From the NCBI RefSeq assembly GCF_001558695.1, contig NZ_LNTU01000037.1, positions 372,001 through 436,000 on the forward strand: DNA of 64,000 nucleotides, given 5' to 3'. How positions within the stretch are numbered: position 1 is the first letter of the stretch; every line of letters starts with the position of its first letter. Of the stretch, positions 24,289 to 32,291 are shown piece by piece. Under the pieces are notes generated by a model. That model saw only the letters and a program-made list of their open reading frames with translations, did no database searches and was not told the origin of the DNA. The position numbers were made by a program, and so were the translations under genes. Source of the stretch: Paramesorhizobium deserti (GTDB lineage Bacteria > Pseudomonadota > Alphaproteobacteria > Rhizobiales > Rhizobiaceae).

Positions 24289-24498
24289 ATGACCACTGGC
24301 ACAGTTAAATGGTTCAATTCCACAAAGGGCTTCGGCTTCATTCAGCCTGACAATGGCGGTCCGGACGTTTTCGTCCATATCTCCGCAGTCGAGCGCGCCG
24401 GAATGCGCGAGCTCGTTGAAGGCCAGAAGATCGGCTTCGAGATGGAACGAGACAACAAGTCGGGCAAGATGTCCGCAGGTCAGCTGCAAGCTGCCTAA
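24289..24498 (+). CDS. Cold-shock protein (CspA family)
   Basis: RNA-binding protein of 69 residues with a single cold-shock domain: GTVKWFN at the start, RNP1 KGFGFI and RNP2 VFVHIS. Acts as an RNA chaperone. The start at 24289 follows AAGGA at unusually long spacing (about 11). A long leader rich in potential structure (from about 24170) precedes it, as is common for csp genes. A rho-independent terminator follows the gene. Confidence 0.93.
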   Translation: MTTGTVKWFNSTKGFGFIQPDNGGPDVFVHISAVERAGMRELVEGQKIGFEMERDNKSGKMSAGQLQAA

Positions 24499-24558
24499 CG
24501 GTATTTGATCTCACCATGACCACGGATGTACTGGCATGGCATAGATGAAATCCAGGGA

Positions 24559-24585
24559 AGGCCGGGCAATCGCCTGGCCTTTTTT
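24559..24585 (+). terminator. Rho-independent terminator after the cold-shock gene
   Basis: AGGCCGGGC (24559-24567) pairs with GCCTGGCCT (24572-24580) with loop AATC, followed by a T-run to 24585. It separates the cold-shock gene from the DUF6481-type gene. Confidence 0.8.
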
Positions 24586-24647
24586 CATGCCGGGGAAACC
24601 ACCGGTGATAGTTGAGATGGATTTGCAGCGACAAGGATGATGCCGGA

Positions 24648-25031
24648 TTGAGACATGCAACAACTGACGGTGGCTTTGCCGAACGCCGCAAAGCCGCGGC
24701 CGAAGCCAAGCAACAGCTCCTGAGAAAATTCGAAGCCGCACCGAAGCTCGATGATCCCGAAATGCTTGCCAGACGAGAAGAGCGCTTGGCGATTTCGGTT
24801 GCGCGCGAAGCGCGAAGCGCCGAACGCAAGCGGTTGAAGCAGGGAGAGCACGACCGTCGGCTGGCGGAGGCGGCAGCCCTGGCCGAAGCGGCAAATGCCG
24901 AGGCCAAAGCCATGGCAGAAGCACGGCAGGCTAAAATGAACGGCCACATCGCGCGTGTCCTGGCAGATGATGCAGAGCGGAAAGCCGAGCGCGATCGCCG
25001 CTACGCCGCACGCAAAGCCCGCCAGCGCTAA
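24648..25031 (+). CDS. DUF6481-type charged helical protein
   Basis: Protein of about 127 residues, almost entirely charged and alanine-rich helix (KLDDPEMLARREERLAISVA, long Ala/Glu/Arg tracts, RDRRYAARKARQR end). I take a TTG at 24648 as start, because AAGGA precedes it by about 9 bases and because family members begin close to RH-x-T-(D)-x-FAERR. Function unknown. These proteins are common in Rhizobiales and are often next to cold-shock genes, as here, so an RNA- or ribosome-related role is possible but unproven. Confidence 0.7.
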   Translation: MRHATTDGGFAERRKAAAEAKQQLLRKFEAAPKLDDPEMLARREERLAISVAREARSAERKRLKQGEHDRRLAEAAALAEAANAEAKAMAEARQAKMNGHIARVLADDAERKAERDRRYAARKARQR

Positions 25032-25306
25032 ATCACTGGACCGGAATCCACGATGCCTCGGGAAGGATCGGTCGGCTAGTGCCAAAGACCTCGATCAACA
25101 GACGGGGCGGTCGCCTTCGGGGACACAGTAGACAGTACGAATTCCTGATCAGCATCGACAATATGCGACAGAAATTGCCACTGTAATGAAAAAGTAGTTC
25201 TTTGCAGAACCTTTTGTTGCGATCTTTCTCCAAGTCGGCAATCTTCGAATAACAGAGCCACGAATCATCGCACACCTGCAAAAACAACTTAGCTTCCAGG
25301 GATACT

Positions 25307-26890
25307 GTGACGAAGAGCCAACATATGAAGCGCGAAATAGGGCTGATCGGCCTTACTTTCGTGGCCGTGAGCGGCACGCTCGGTTCTGGCTGGTTGTTCG
25401 CGCCGCTTCTTGCCAGTGAGCAGGCCGGACCGGCTGCGATCATCGCCTGGGGTATCGGCGGATTGGCAATTCTCCTGATCGCGCTCACATTCGCCGAGAT
25501 TTCCGCCATGCTGCCGGTCCCTGGGGGCATCGCCCGTGTTCCGCAGTTCAGCCATGGCAATGTGGTGGCGATGGCGATGGGGTGGAGTGCCTGGATTGGC
25601 TACAACACGACGGCGTCGGTCGAGGTGGAGGCGATGCTGCGCTATCTCGCGCCGCATCTCAACTGGATCAGCGGCGACATCTCGCATGGGCCGACTCTTT
25701 TCCTGGCGATCGTGCTCCTTGCCATTTTCACACTTATCAACGCCGCCGGCGTGCAGTTCTTCTCCAGGGTGAATTCCACCCTGACCTGGGCGAAGATCGC
25801 CATTCCACTGGTCATCATCGTCACGCTTCTGTGGTCGCGCTTCGACACCGCCAATTTCACCAATACCGGCGGCTTTTCTCCGTTCGGCCTGCACGGGATA
25901 TTCGCCGCCGTATCGACGGGCGGCATCATCTTTTCCTATATCGGCTTTCGCCATGCCATTGACATGGCCGGCGAGGTCCACCGGCCCGGCCTTACAATTC
26001 CCCTGGCGCTCATCCTTTCGGTCCTGATCTGTTTTATCGTCTACGCCAGCCTGCAGCTCGCCTTCATCGGCGCGTTACCGACCGACATGCTGTCCGGCGG
26101 CTGGAACGGTCTGCTGATGAATGCCCAGTATGGGCCGATCGAGGCGATCGCCACCTCGCTCGGGCTTCTATGGCTCGTCAGCCTGCTCAATGTCGGCGCC
26201 GTCATCGGCCCGTTCGGCGGTGGTCTGGTAGCGACCGGCTCCAATGCGCGTCTCGCCTATGCGCTGGCGAGGAACGGCTTCTTTCCAAAAATTCTCACCA
26301 AGCTTTCCGAGCGCGGCATTCCACTGCTGGCGCTTCTCGTCAATTTCGCGTTCAGCACGATGGTCTTCCTGCTGCTGCCATTCCAGGAGATCGTGCAGTT
26401 GAACAGCTCCGCGATCGTTCTGTCCTTCGTCGTCGGCCCGGTGACCGTCGTTGCGCTTCGCGATCTGTTGCCGGACCAGCGGCGTCCGCTGCGCCTGCCC
26501 GCTGTCAGCTGGATAGCCGCGCCGGCATTCGTGGTGTCGACACTGGTCATCTACTGGAGCGGATGGGACACGCTCTGGCGCCTCGGCCTGGCGCTTCTGG
26601 CAGGCCTAGTGCTCTTCCTGATCCATGCGCGGTGGCATTCTCCGGGCAAGCTCGACTTCCGGGAAGCGAGCTGGCTCCTTCCCTATTTCGCGGGGCTGGG
26701 TCTGTTCTCCTACTTCGGCACTTTCGGCGGCCGGGGTCTGTTACCCTTCGGCTGGGACATCGCCGCGATCACCGTTTTTGCCCTCGCCGTCTTTGCCATG
26801 GCGATCGCCTGCCGCCTGCCGGCGGAGCGATGTATCGAACAGATAAAGGGCCTCAAATCCGTCATGCCCAGCCCCGAATTGAAGGAATAA
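25307..26890 (+). CDS. APC-family amino acid/amine permease
   Basis: Inner-membrane permease of 527 residues with about 12 transmembrane segments. The N-terminus (REIGLIGLTFVAVSGTLGSGWLF) contains the substrate-backbone-binding G-S/T-G motif of the APC superfamily, and GPFGGGLVATGSNARLAYAL is the conserved helix-8/9 region. GTG at 25307 follows CCAGGG; an ATG six codons later is an alternative. The substrate is not known. It stands alone; about 120 bases downstream an sRNA gene begins on the same strand. Confidence 0.88.
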   Translation: MTKSQHMKREIGLIGLTFVAVSGTLGSGWLFAPLLASEQAGPAAIIAWGIGGLAILLIALTFAEISAMLPVPGGIARVPQFSHGNVVAMAMGWSAWIGYNTTASVEVEAMLRYLAPHLNWISGDISHGPTLFLAIVLLAIFTLINAAGVQFFSRVNSTLTWAKIAIPLVIIVTLLWSRFDTANFTNTGGFSPFGLHGIFAAVSTGGIIFSYIGFRHAIDMAGEVHRPGLTIPLALILSVLICFIVYASLQLAFIGALPTDMLSGGWNGLLMNAQYGPIEAIATSLGLLWLVSLLNVGAVIGPFGGGLVATGSNARLAYALARNGFFPKILTKLSERGIPLLALLVNFAFSTMVFLLLPFQEIVQLNSSAIVLSFVVGPVTVVALRDLLPDQRRPLRLPAVSWIAAPAFVVSTLVIYWSGWDTLWRLGLALLAGLVLFLIHARWHSPGKLDFREASWLLPYFAGLGLFSYFGTFGGRGLLPFGWDIAAITVFALAVFAMAIACRLPAERCIEQIKGLKSVMPSPELKE

Positions 26891-27005
26891 TCGCTGTCGA
26901 GATACAGCATGTGCCGGCTGGACAATCAATGCTGCATTGCATCAGAAACATTGCTGCCATGCAATATTGTGCATTCCAATTTCGGCGATTTGGTTTATTT
27001 TCAGT

Positions 27006-27137
27006 TTCGAAGATAGAGCTTCGCAAGGGTTTACCTCCTCCCAAACCCGCGCGATTGAGGCTGGCACCTCCTCCTCCCAGCCAGCCTTACCCTAACGACA
27101 CCCGCCGCACCTCCTCCCGCGGCGGGTGTTGTTTTTT
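27006..27137 (+). ncRNA. Small RNA with three CCUCCUCCC-loop hairpins
   Basis: Three hairpins follow each other, each showing the anti-Shine-Dalgarno sequence in the loop: GGGTTT/AAACCC (27027-27048, loop ACCTCCTCCC), GGCTGGC/GCCAGCC (27059-27086, loop ACCTCCTCCTCCCA) and ACACCCGCCGC/GCGGCGGGTGT (27098-27129, loop ACCTCCTCCC) followed by a T-run to 27137, a classic terminator. A small CGAAG/CTTCG stem precedes them. sRNAs with CCUCCUCCC loops are known in alphaproteobacteria (Rhodobacter CcsR, the 'cuckoo' family), where they act in stress responses. The 5' end is an estimate. A second such RNA lies at 29091-29215. Confidence 0.75.
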
Positions 27138-27170
27138 GTGCTGGATGTCCAGCTTGACCCTGTCGTTTCC

Positions 27171-28064
27171 CTATTCCGCCGCTTCCGCCCAACGTCTTGC
27201 CGTCTTCGCATCCTTAACCGGCGGCAGGCCGAACATCCGGCGATATTCCCGAGTGAACTGCGGCACGCTCTCGTAACCCACGGCGAGGGCCGCGCCGCTT
27301 GCCGATACGCCCTCCGCAATCATCAGCCGCCTCGCCTCGATCAGCCGCAACTGTTTCTGGAACTGTAGCGGCGAGAGGGAAGTGACAGCGCGGAAATGCT
27401 GGTGGAAGGAGGACGGACTCATTCCGGCCACCGTCGCCAAATGCTCAACCCGCAAGGCCTGGGCGAACTCGGTCCGAAGCATGGCGACCGCGCGTGCGAC
27501 GCGTCGGACATGGCCATCCGGATAGCCGAGACGCCGAATCACCGTTCCGTGGCATCCCGTCAGGAGCCAGTAATGCATCTCGCGTACGTGCTGCGCCTGC
27601 AGCACGGGTACGGATGCCGGACGTTCAAGGAGGCGCACCAGCCGCAGCGCCGCGTCAGAGACCTCGGCATCGGTTGACTCGACGCGGATCGGCGCCATAT
27701 TGGCCACTGGAGCCGTCTTCATCTCCACCATCAGCTCCGCGATCACCGCCAGATCGAGATCCAAGACGAGCGACAGATAAGGCGCAGCGATGCTGGCCCG
27801 CATGACCTTGCTGACGGTCGGCACATCGGCCGCAATCAGCATCGTATCACCGGCCCCCAAGGTGAAGGTCTGATCGCCCATCGCGACCTGCTTGCTTCCC
27901 TGCACCACAAGAGCGACGAGCGGCCGCGAAATCGCATAGTCCAGCCCACTGGGCATGGTCGCCCGAATGACCGTCAGGCCCGGAATGGGGGTTCGGGCAA
28001 TGCCGGCCGGATCGGCGTGGGCCTCCGCATAGCGGCGGACAGCATCAAGCAGCGTATCCTTCAT
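27171..28064 (-). CDS. AraC-family transcriptional regulator (AraC_N type)
   Basis: Regulator of 297 residues with an N-terminal AraC_N cupin-like domain (RPLVALVVQGSKQVAMGDQTF at about 47-67, then GAGDTMLIAADVPTVS) and two C-terminal helix-turn-helix motifs (VEHLATVAGMSPSSFHQHFR, then SGAALAVGYESVPQFTREYR). Divergent from an SDR gene 134 bases away, which it probably activates; such pairs are common and often respond to aldehydes or aromatic compounds. Its 3' end points toward the terminator of the sRNA at 27006-27137. Confidence 0.9.
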   Translation of the reverse strand: MKDTLLDAVRRYAEAHADPAGIARTPIPGLTVIRATMPSGLDYAISRPLVALVVQGSKQVAMGDQTFTLGAGDTMLIAADVPTVSKVMRASIAAPYLSLVLDLDLAVIAELMVEMKTAPVANMAPIRVESTDAEVSDAALRLVRLLERPASVPVLQAQHVREMHYWLLTGCHGTVIRRLGYPDGHVRRVARAVAMLRTEFAQALRVEHLATVAGMSPSSFHQHFRAVTSLSPLQFQKQLRLIEARRLMIAEGVSASGAALAVGYESVPQFTREYRRMFGLPPVKDAKTARRWAEAAE

Positions 28065-28198
28065 GCCCTAATCCTACCCATACCAATTGCTCGGGTAAAC
28101 CGCATTTGGAGGAATAAGCAAGAAATGTCGAGCTTTCGGCAACAAGAGTCATGCCGGTGGAGAGATATAGGAGCCGTCACAACAAAAGGAGACGGACC

Positions 28199-28954
28199 AT
28201 GACCAAGATCGCTCTCATTACCGGCGCCAGCCGCGGACTCGGCCGCAACACCGCGCTCAGCGTCGCCCGCAAGGCCAGCGACGTCATCATCACCTATCAG
28301 AGCCGCGAGGCGGACGCTGAGGCTGTCGCCACCGAGATCGAAGCGATGGGCCGCAAGGCGGTCGCGCTGCAACTCGATACCGCCGACGTTACCGGCTTCA
28401 CCTCCTTCGCAGATCGCCTCCGGGCAGCGCTACACCAAACCTGGCAGCGCGAGACATTCGACCACCTCGTCAACAATGCCGGGCATGGCGATATGGCGCT
28501 GATTGGTGACACTGGGGAAGAACAGTTCGACCGGCTAGTGAACGTCCACTTCAAGGGTGTGTTCTTTCTCACCCAGAAGCTACTGCCGCTAATCGCCGAT
28601 GGCGGCCGCATCGTAAACCTCTCCTCCGGCCTGACTCGGGTCTCCTATCCCGGCTTCGCCGCCTATGCGGCCGCCAAGGGTGCGGTCGAGGTGCTCTCCC
28701 TCTATATGGCGAAGGAGTTGGGCGGCCGTGGGATCACCGTCAATACGGTGGCGCCGGGTGCAATCGAAACCGACTTCGGCGGCGGCGCGGTCCGCGATAA
28801 TCCGGAGATCAACAAGATCTTCGCTGACATGACCGCGCTCGGCCGCACCGGCGTGCCGGATGATATCGGGCCGATGATTGCAAGCCTGCTCTCCGAGAAC
28901 AATCGCTGGGTCAATGCGCAGAGGATCGAAGTATCGGGTGGCCAGGCCATTTGA
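28199..28954 (+). CDS. SDR-family oxidoreductase
   Basis: NAD(P)-dependent dehydrogenase of 251 residues with TGASRGLG (8-15), NNAGH, catalytic Ser in NLSSG and YAAAK, and a C-terminal SGG. AGGAG precedes the start at 28199. It is divergent from the AraC-type gene and probably its target. The substrate cannot be read from the sequence. Confidence 0.9.
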   Translation: MTKIALITGASRGLGRNTALSVARKASDVIITYQSREADAEAVATEIEAMGRKAVALQLDTADVTGFTSFADRLRAALHQTWQRETFDHLVNNAGHGDMALIGDTGEEQFDRLVNVHFKGVFFLTQKLLPLIADGGRIVNLSSGLTRVSYPGFAAYAAAKGAVEVLSLYMAKELGGRGITVNTVAPGAIETDFGGGAVRDNPEINKIFADMTALGRTGVPDDIGPMIASLLSENNRWVNAQRIEVSGGQAI

Positions 28955-29039
28955 GTGGAGCGGTGAATTTCACTCAACAATACTTTCTCGTTTCCGCAAA
29001 TGTCGCATCATAGCTTATAAACAGCCCGAATTTGAACGA

Positions 29040-29061
29040 CGCTATTTTCATAAAAATAGCG
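29040..29061. terminator. AT-rich hairpin downstream of the SDR gene
   Basis: CGCTATTTT at 29040-29048 pairs with AAAATAGCG at 29053-29061 around a short loop. It lies between the SDR gene and the end of the minus-strand sRNA. It could end transcription from either side; no clear T-tract follows. Confidence 0.35.
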
Positions 29062-29090
29062 GACAATTACGGAAAAACTTCTTGTGAACT

Positions 29091-29215
29091 TAATAAAAAG
29101 GCCCGCTGCGGGAGGAGGAGCAGCGGGCCATATCTTTGAACACGGCAGGGAGGAGAGCGCCATGTTCAGTATTGAGTTCAGGGAGGAGCCAAAGCATTGA
29201 ACTCAATGATTCGGT
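29091..29215 (-). ncRNA. Small RNA with three CCUCC-loop hairpins (second copy of the class)
   Basis: Read on the minus strand, three hairpins occur in order: TTGAGTTCA/TGAACTCAA (29172-29206, loop ending GGCTCCTCCC), GAACATGGC/GCCGTGTTC (29138-29167, one G-U pair, loop containing CTCCTCCC) and GGCCCGCTGC/GCAGCGGGCC (29100-29129, loop TCCTCCTCCC) followed by TTTTTATTA, a rho-independent terminator. The layout equals that of the RNA at 27006-27137, though stem sequences differ, so only the loops and architecture are conserved. TATATA at about 29215-29220 is a possible -10 region. The stem compensation with changed sequence supports a functional structured RNA. Confidence 0.75.
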
Positions 29216-29597
29216 ATATAGCACATGTATAAATAATAATCGAAGCAAATATGGAAATGATGGTTATGAAACCGTTCATTCGACAAAATGCGTGGGGAAT
29301 AGATAAATAAATACCACGCCTATCATGAAAGTTACAATAGGTATTTTTGCGTCTTCTATGGATAATCTGAGATCTGTTTCAGACGCCTCACATTTATCAC
29401 AAACGAGGACGTGACACGTTCCATCTTGCCGAATATTCCCTTTACAAGAACAAGTTCGGTCCGCATTAAAGATAAAGCTTATTTCTATGGAATAATTGAT
29501 TACCGCAAGTAGAACGTACAGCCAATCTCGTTCGATACCGGAGAGGCGACGGGAGCGACAATCTACACGCCCCGCCCCATCAGGCACGCGTTCCCGT
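29216..29597. other. AT-rich stretch without a supported gene
   Basis: About 380 bases, clearly richer in AT than the flanks. It should contain the promoter of the minus-strand sRNA. A minus-strand open frame reaching into it from the EF-G-like gene has no start or ribosome site of its own. Confidence 0.45.
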
Positions 29598-31547
29598 TCA
29601 ACTCGCCTGCGCTCCCTGCATGCTGATGATGGCATCCGCCTCCTTGCCGTAGAGCTCCTCGAAATGATCGAAGCACTTCGAGAAATGGCCCATACCCTGC
29701 GTGGCTGAGCGCAGCGAACGCGCCAGCTCATCCAGCGCACTGCCGGGAACAAGAGCCCGGAAAACGTCCCATCCTTTTACGGTTTCGTTCCGATCGAAGC
29801 CGAGGACCTGGCCTTTAAGGGCGGAGACAATCGGCACGAGGTTGCCGGAATAAACGGAGGGAATATGGATCTCGACCCGTAGGATCGGCTGCATCAGCAC
29901 GGCCGAGGCCTGCGCAAGCGCCTGCCGCACACCCATCTTCGCCGCCGCCCGGAATGCGAAATCCGAACTGTCGACGGAATGATGCTGACCGTCGGTCAGC
30001 GTCACGCCGACATCGATCACCGGAAAACCCAATGGGCCCTTTTCCATCGCCTCGCGCGCGCCCGCCTCGACGGCAGGTATATAGTTTCGCGGGACGGCGC
30101 CGCCCTTGACGGTTTCGGCAAAGGTGAAGCCGTCACCGCGCCCGGACGGACGAACCGTCAGTTTCACATCGGCGAACTGGCCTGCGCCACCTGTTTGCTT
30201 ACGATGGCGGTAATGGATGTCAGCCGGTTTCGTTATCGTCTCGCGATAAATCGCACCGGGCGCCCGGTCTGTCACATCGATATGGAAGACTTCGGACAGC
30301 GTTTTGCAGATGTCGCGCAGATGCATCGGTCCCTGAACGCAGACGAGGTGCGCGCCGCTCCCTTCCTCCTGCGTGACCAGAAGACCACGATCCGTTTCGG
30401 CAAGCTTTGCCAGCGTCCCTGAGAGCTTGGTCTCGTCGCGCTCGTTGGCTGGTGTCAATATCCGCTCGAGCATCGGCGGCGGCGGTGCGGTCCATTCCGG
30501 CGGCAGCGCACAGGCATCGCGCGTCAGAAGCGACGGCACGGGCAGATGATCGGACTTGACGGCTGCGACTATCGTGCCTGCCCCGGCCACCGGAACGGGC
30601 TTCCCAGTGGCGGGATCCTGTACCGCGCCCAATCCAGATCCCCCCAATATCGCCCCCTGCTTGATCCCATCACCAAGCCCACGGACGAAAACCACCTTGC
30701 CGACGCTGGGGCGATGATAGGCGTGGAAGCTCACGCCGAGCAATGCATCTTCATCGACATTGCCGGAGGCGGCGAGGCGGCTGCGAAGCACGGCGGCGGG
30801 TGGCGCCTCGTGACGGAGCGCCTTCATCAGCCGCATCATGCCGTTGCCATGGCTTGCGGATCCGACGAGAACCGGAACGATCCTGTTTTCCCGCAGAACC
30901 CGCGAGGCGATGGCATAAATGGCATCGCTTGCCGGCTCGCGGTCCTCGATCAATTCCTCCAGCAGCCAGTCGTCATATTCGGAAAGGTGCTCCAGAAGCT
31001 CGACCCGCGCCTCGCGCTCGCGTTCCGCGACGGTTTCCGGCATCTCGATGAGCGCCGATGGCTGTCCCTCCCGGTAGCGCCAGGCACGTTCCGAAATCAG
31101 ATCGCAGCTGCCGACGATCCGGTCGCCCTCGCGGATCGGAACCTGCCTGAGGAGCAACGTATGGCCGGCATAATCCTGCAGCGCGGCGATGACGTCCCTC
31201 AACCGTCCCCTGGGCTCGTCCATCCGGTTCACGAAGAGGATGCAGGGAGTGCCGGAGGCCTCGATCTCCCGCAGATACGGTGCGGCCAGAACGGCCTCTT
31301 CCGGCGTGGGCGAGACGCACAGGATGCAGGCATCGCTCGCCAGAAGCGCTTCCTGCACATGGACCAGGCTCTCGCCGGCCCCCGGCGTATCGAGCGCACA
31401 CCATGCCTCGTTTCCGAATTCGAATTCGGTCAGACCCAGCCCATATGGAGAAGTGGATTTCTTCGGCGCGCCTTCCAGCGCGCCTAGTCTTTCCACGAGC
31501 GTGGACTTTCCGGTCTGCGACGGTCCAAGGACTGTGAAGCAACGCAT
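29598..31547 (-). CDS. Elongation factor G-like GTPase
   Basis: Translational-GTPase paralogue of 649 residues, shorter than canonical EF-G (about 700). The G domain has G1 GPSQTGKST (8-16), G3 DTPG and G4 NRMD; the NKxD motif is thus changed to NRMD. EF-G domains II to V follow, including the domain IV start YRETITKPADIHYRHRKQTGG and the C-terminal domain V. This degenerate paralogue group ('elongation factor G-like protein') is widespread in alphaproteobacteria and its function is not known. GGGAGGA precedes the start at 31547. No ribosomal genes are nearby, so it is not the housekeeping fusA. Confidence 0.9.
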   Translation of the reverse strand: MRCFTVLGPSQTGKSTLVERLGALEGAPKKSTSPYGLGLTEFEFGNEAWCALDTPGAGESLVHVQEALLASDACILCVSPTPEEAVLAAPYLREIEASGTPCILFVNRMDEPRGRLRDVIAALQDYAGHTLLLRQVPIREGDRIVGSCDLISERAWRYREGQPSALIEMPETVAEREREARVELLEHLSEYDDWLLEELIEDREPASDAIYAIASRVLRENRIVPVLVGSASHGNGMMRLMKALRHEAPPAAVLRSRLAASGNVDEDALLGVSFHAYHRPSVGKVVFVRGLGDGIKQGAILGGSGLGAVQDPATGKPVPVAGAGTIVAAVKSDHLPVPSLLTRDACALPPEWTAPPPPMLERILTPANERDETKLSGTLAKLAETDRGLLVTQEEGSGAHLVCVQGPMHLRDICKTLSEVFHIDVTDRAPGAIYRETITKPADIHYRHRKQTGGAGQFADVKLTVRPSGRGDGFTFAETVKGGAVPRNYIPAVEAGAREAMEKGPLGFPVIDVGVTLTDGQHHSVDSSDFAFRAAAKMGVRQALAQASAVLMQPILRVEIHIPSVYSGNLVPIVSALKGQVLGFDRNETVKGWDVFRALVPGSALDELARSLRSATQGMGHFSKCFDHFEELYGKEADAIISMQGAQAS

Positions 31548-31756
31548 CGGCTATCCTCCCTCTGCCAATGATCATCGATCCTTTCCATCAGGATGCCCCC
31601 ATATGGCGCGAAGCGCCAGAGACAAGCGCCTTTTCTTGGCGAGCGGGACGTCACGTTTTGCGACCTGATGAATCGGCCATGCAAACCGGCGGTTTTAATA
31701 AAAATTCATTGCCCCCTCATAATTGGGAGGTATCGATCTAGTTGAGCATGTGCTAT

Positions 31757-31782
31757 TTATACCCACCTATTATACCCACCTA
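31757..31782. repeat. Tandem 13-bp direct repeat
   Basis: TTATACCCACCTA occurs twice without spacer (31757-31769 and 31770-31782), 34 bases before the start of the DUF3606-like gene. It could be a regulator binding site or a slippage duplication. Confidence 0.6.
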
Positions 31783-31815
31783 GCGGTGAAATGGACAGGA
31801 TTTGGGGGGGGTACC

Positions 31816-32028
31816 ATGGTTGATCGGATTCATCCAAAGCAGCAATATTCGGTCGAATACTTTGCGAAAAAACATCGCATTACACCTTTTCAGGCTGAAA
31901 TGATCCTCCGCCATGCAGGCGGGGCGAGGGAGGCGGCCAATGAGGAAGCGATCAAGTTCAAGGCCGCATTGCTATTGCCGTTTCGCGTCGATGGCCGCTC
32001 GCACGAGCGCCGCATATCTCAGTCATAG
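31816..32028 (+). CDS. DUF3606-like small protein
   Basis: Small basic protein of 70 residues. The central part (YSVEYFAKKHRITPFQAEMI) resembles the DUF3606 domain, a short helical unit of unknown role found mainly in alphaproteobacteria. ATG at 31816 follows a run of eight G (31804-31811), which must act as ribosome site. Homopolymeric G-runs are prone to length change, so expression might vary between cells. No partner gene is evident. Confidence 0.65.
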   Translation: MVDRIHPKQQYSVEYFAKKHRITPFQAEMILRHAGGAREAANEEAIKFKAALLLPFRVDGRSHERRISQS

Positions 32029-32291
32029 TCCGCACAACCGCTGGATGGCGACTGACCGGGCGCAAGCAGTCCCGCCATCCCGACTGGAGCTTCCGGTTTG
32101 CCACCGGCAGCGCCGGTAAGGCGCCGGGTTCATGCGCCGTATTTATTCTTGTTGCACCGCAAAAATGCCATTACTCTCATGATAATATGCGGCACTGGCC
32201 ATCCCGTCGGTTTCGAACCAGGCGTGGCCGTCCGCACGCGTCGAAACATTGCGTCTTTCCGTTGAAATCCTGTCCTTGAGGGTGATGCCTA

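Noticed and set aside
29276-29752. Minus-strand open frame of 158 codons with a hydrophobic C-terminus
   Set aside because: Its first half is antisense-frame sequence within the EF-G-like gene, no start codon or ribosome site lies in the free part, and there is no family similarity.
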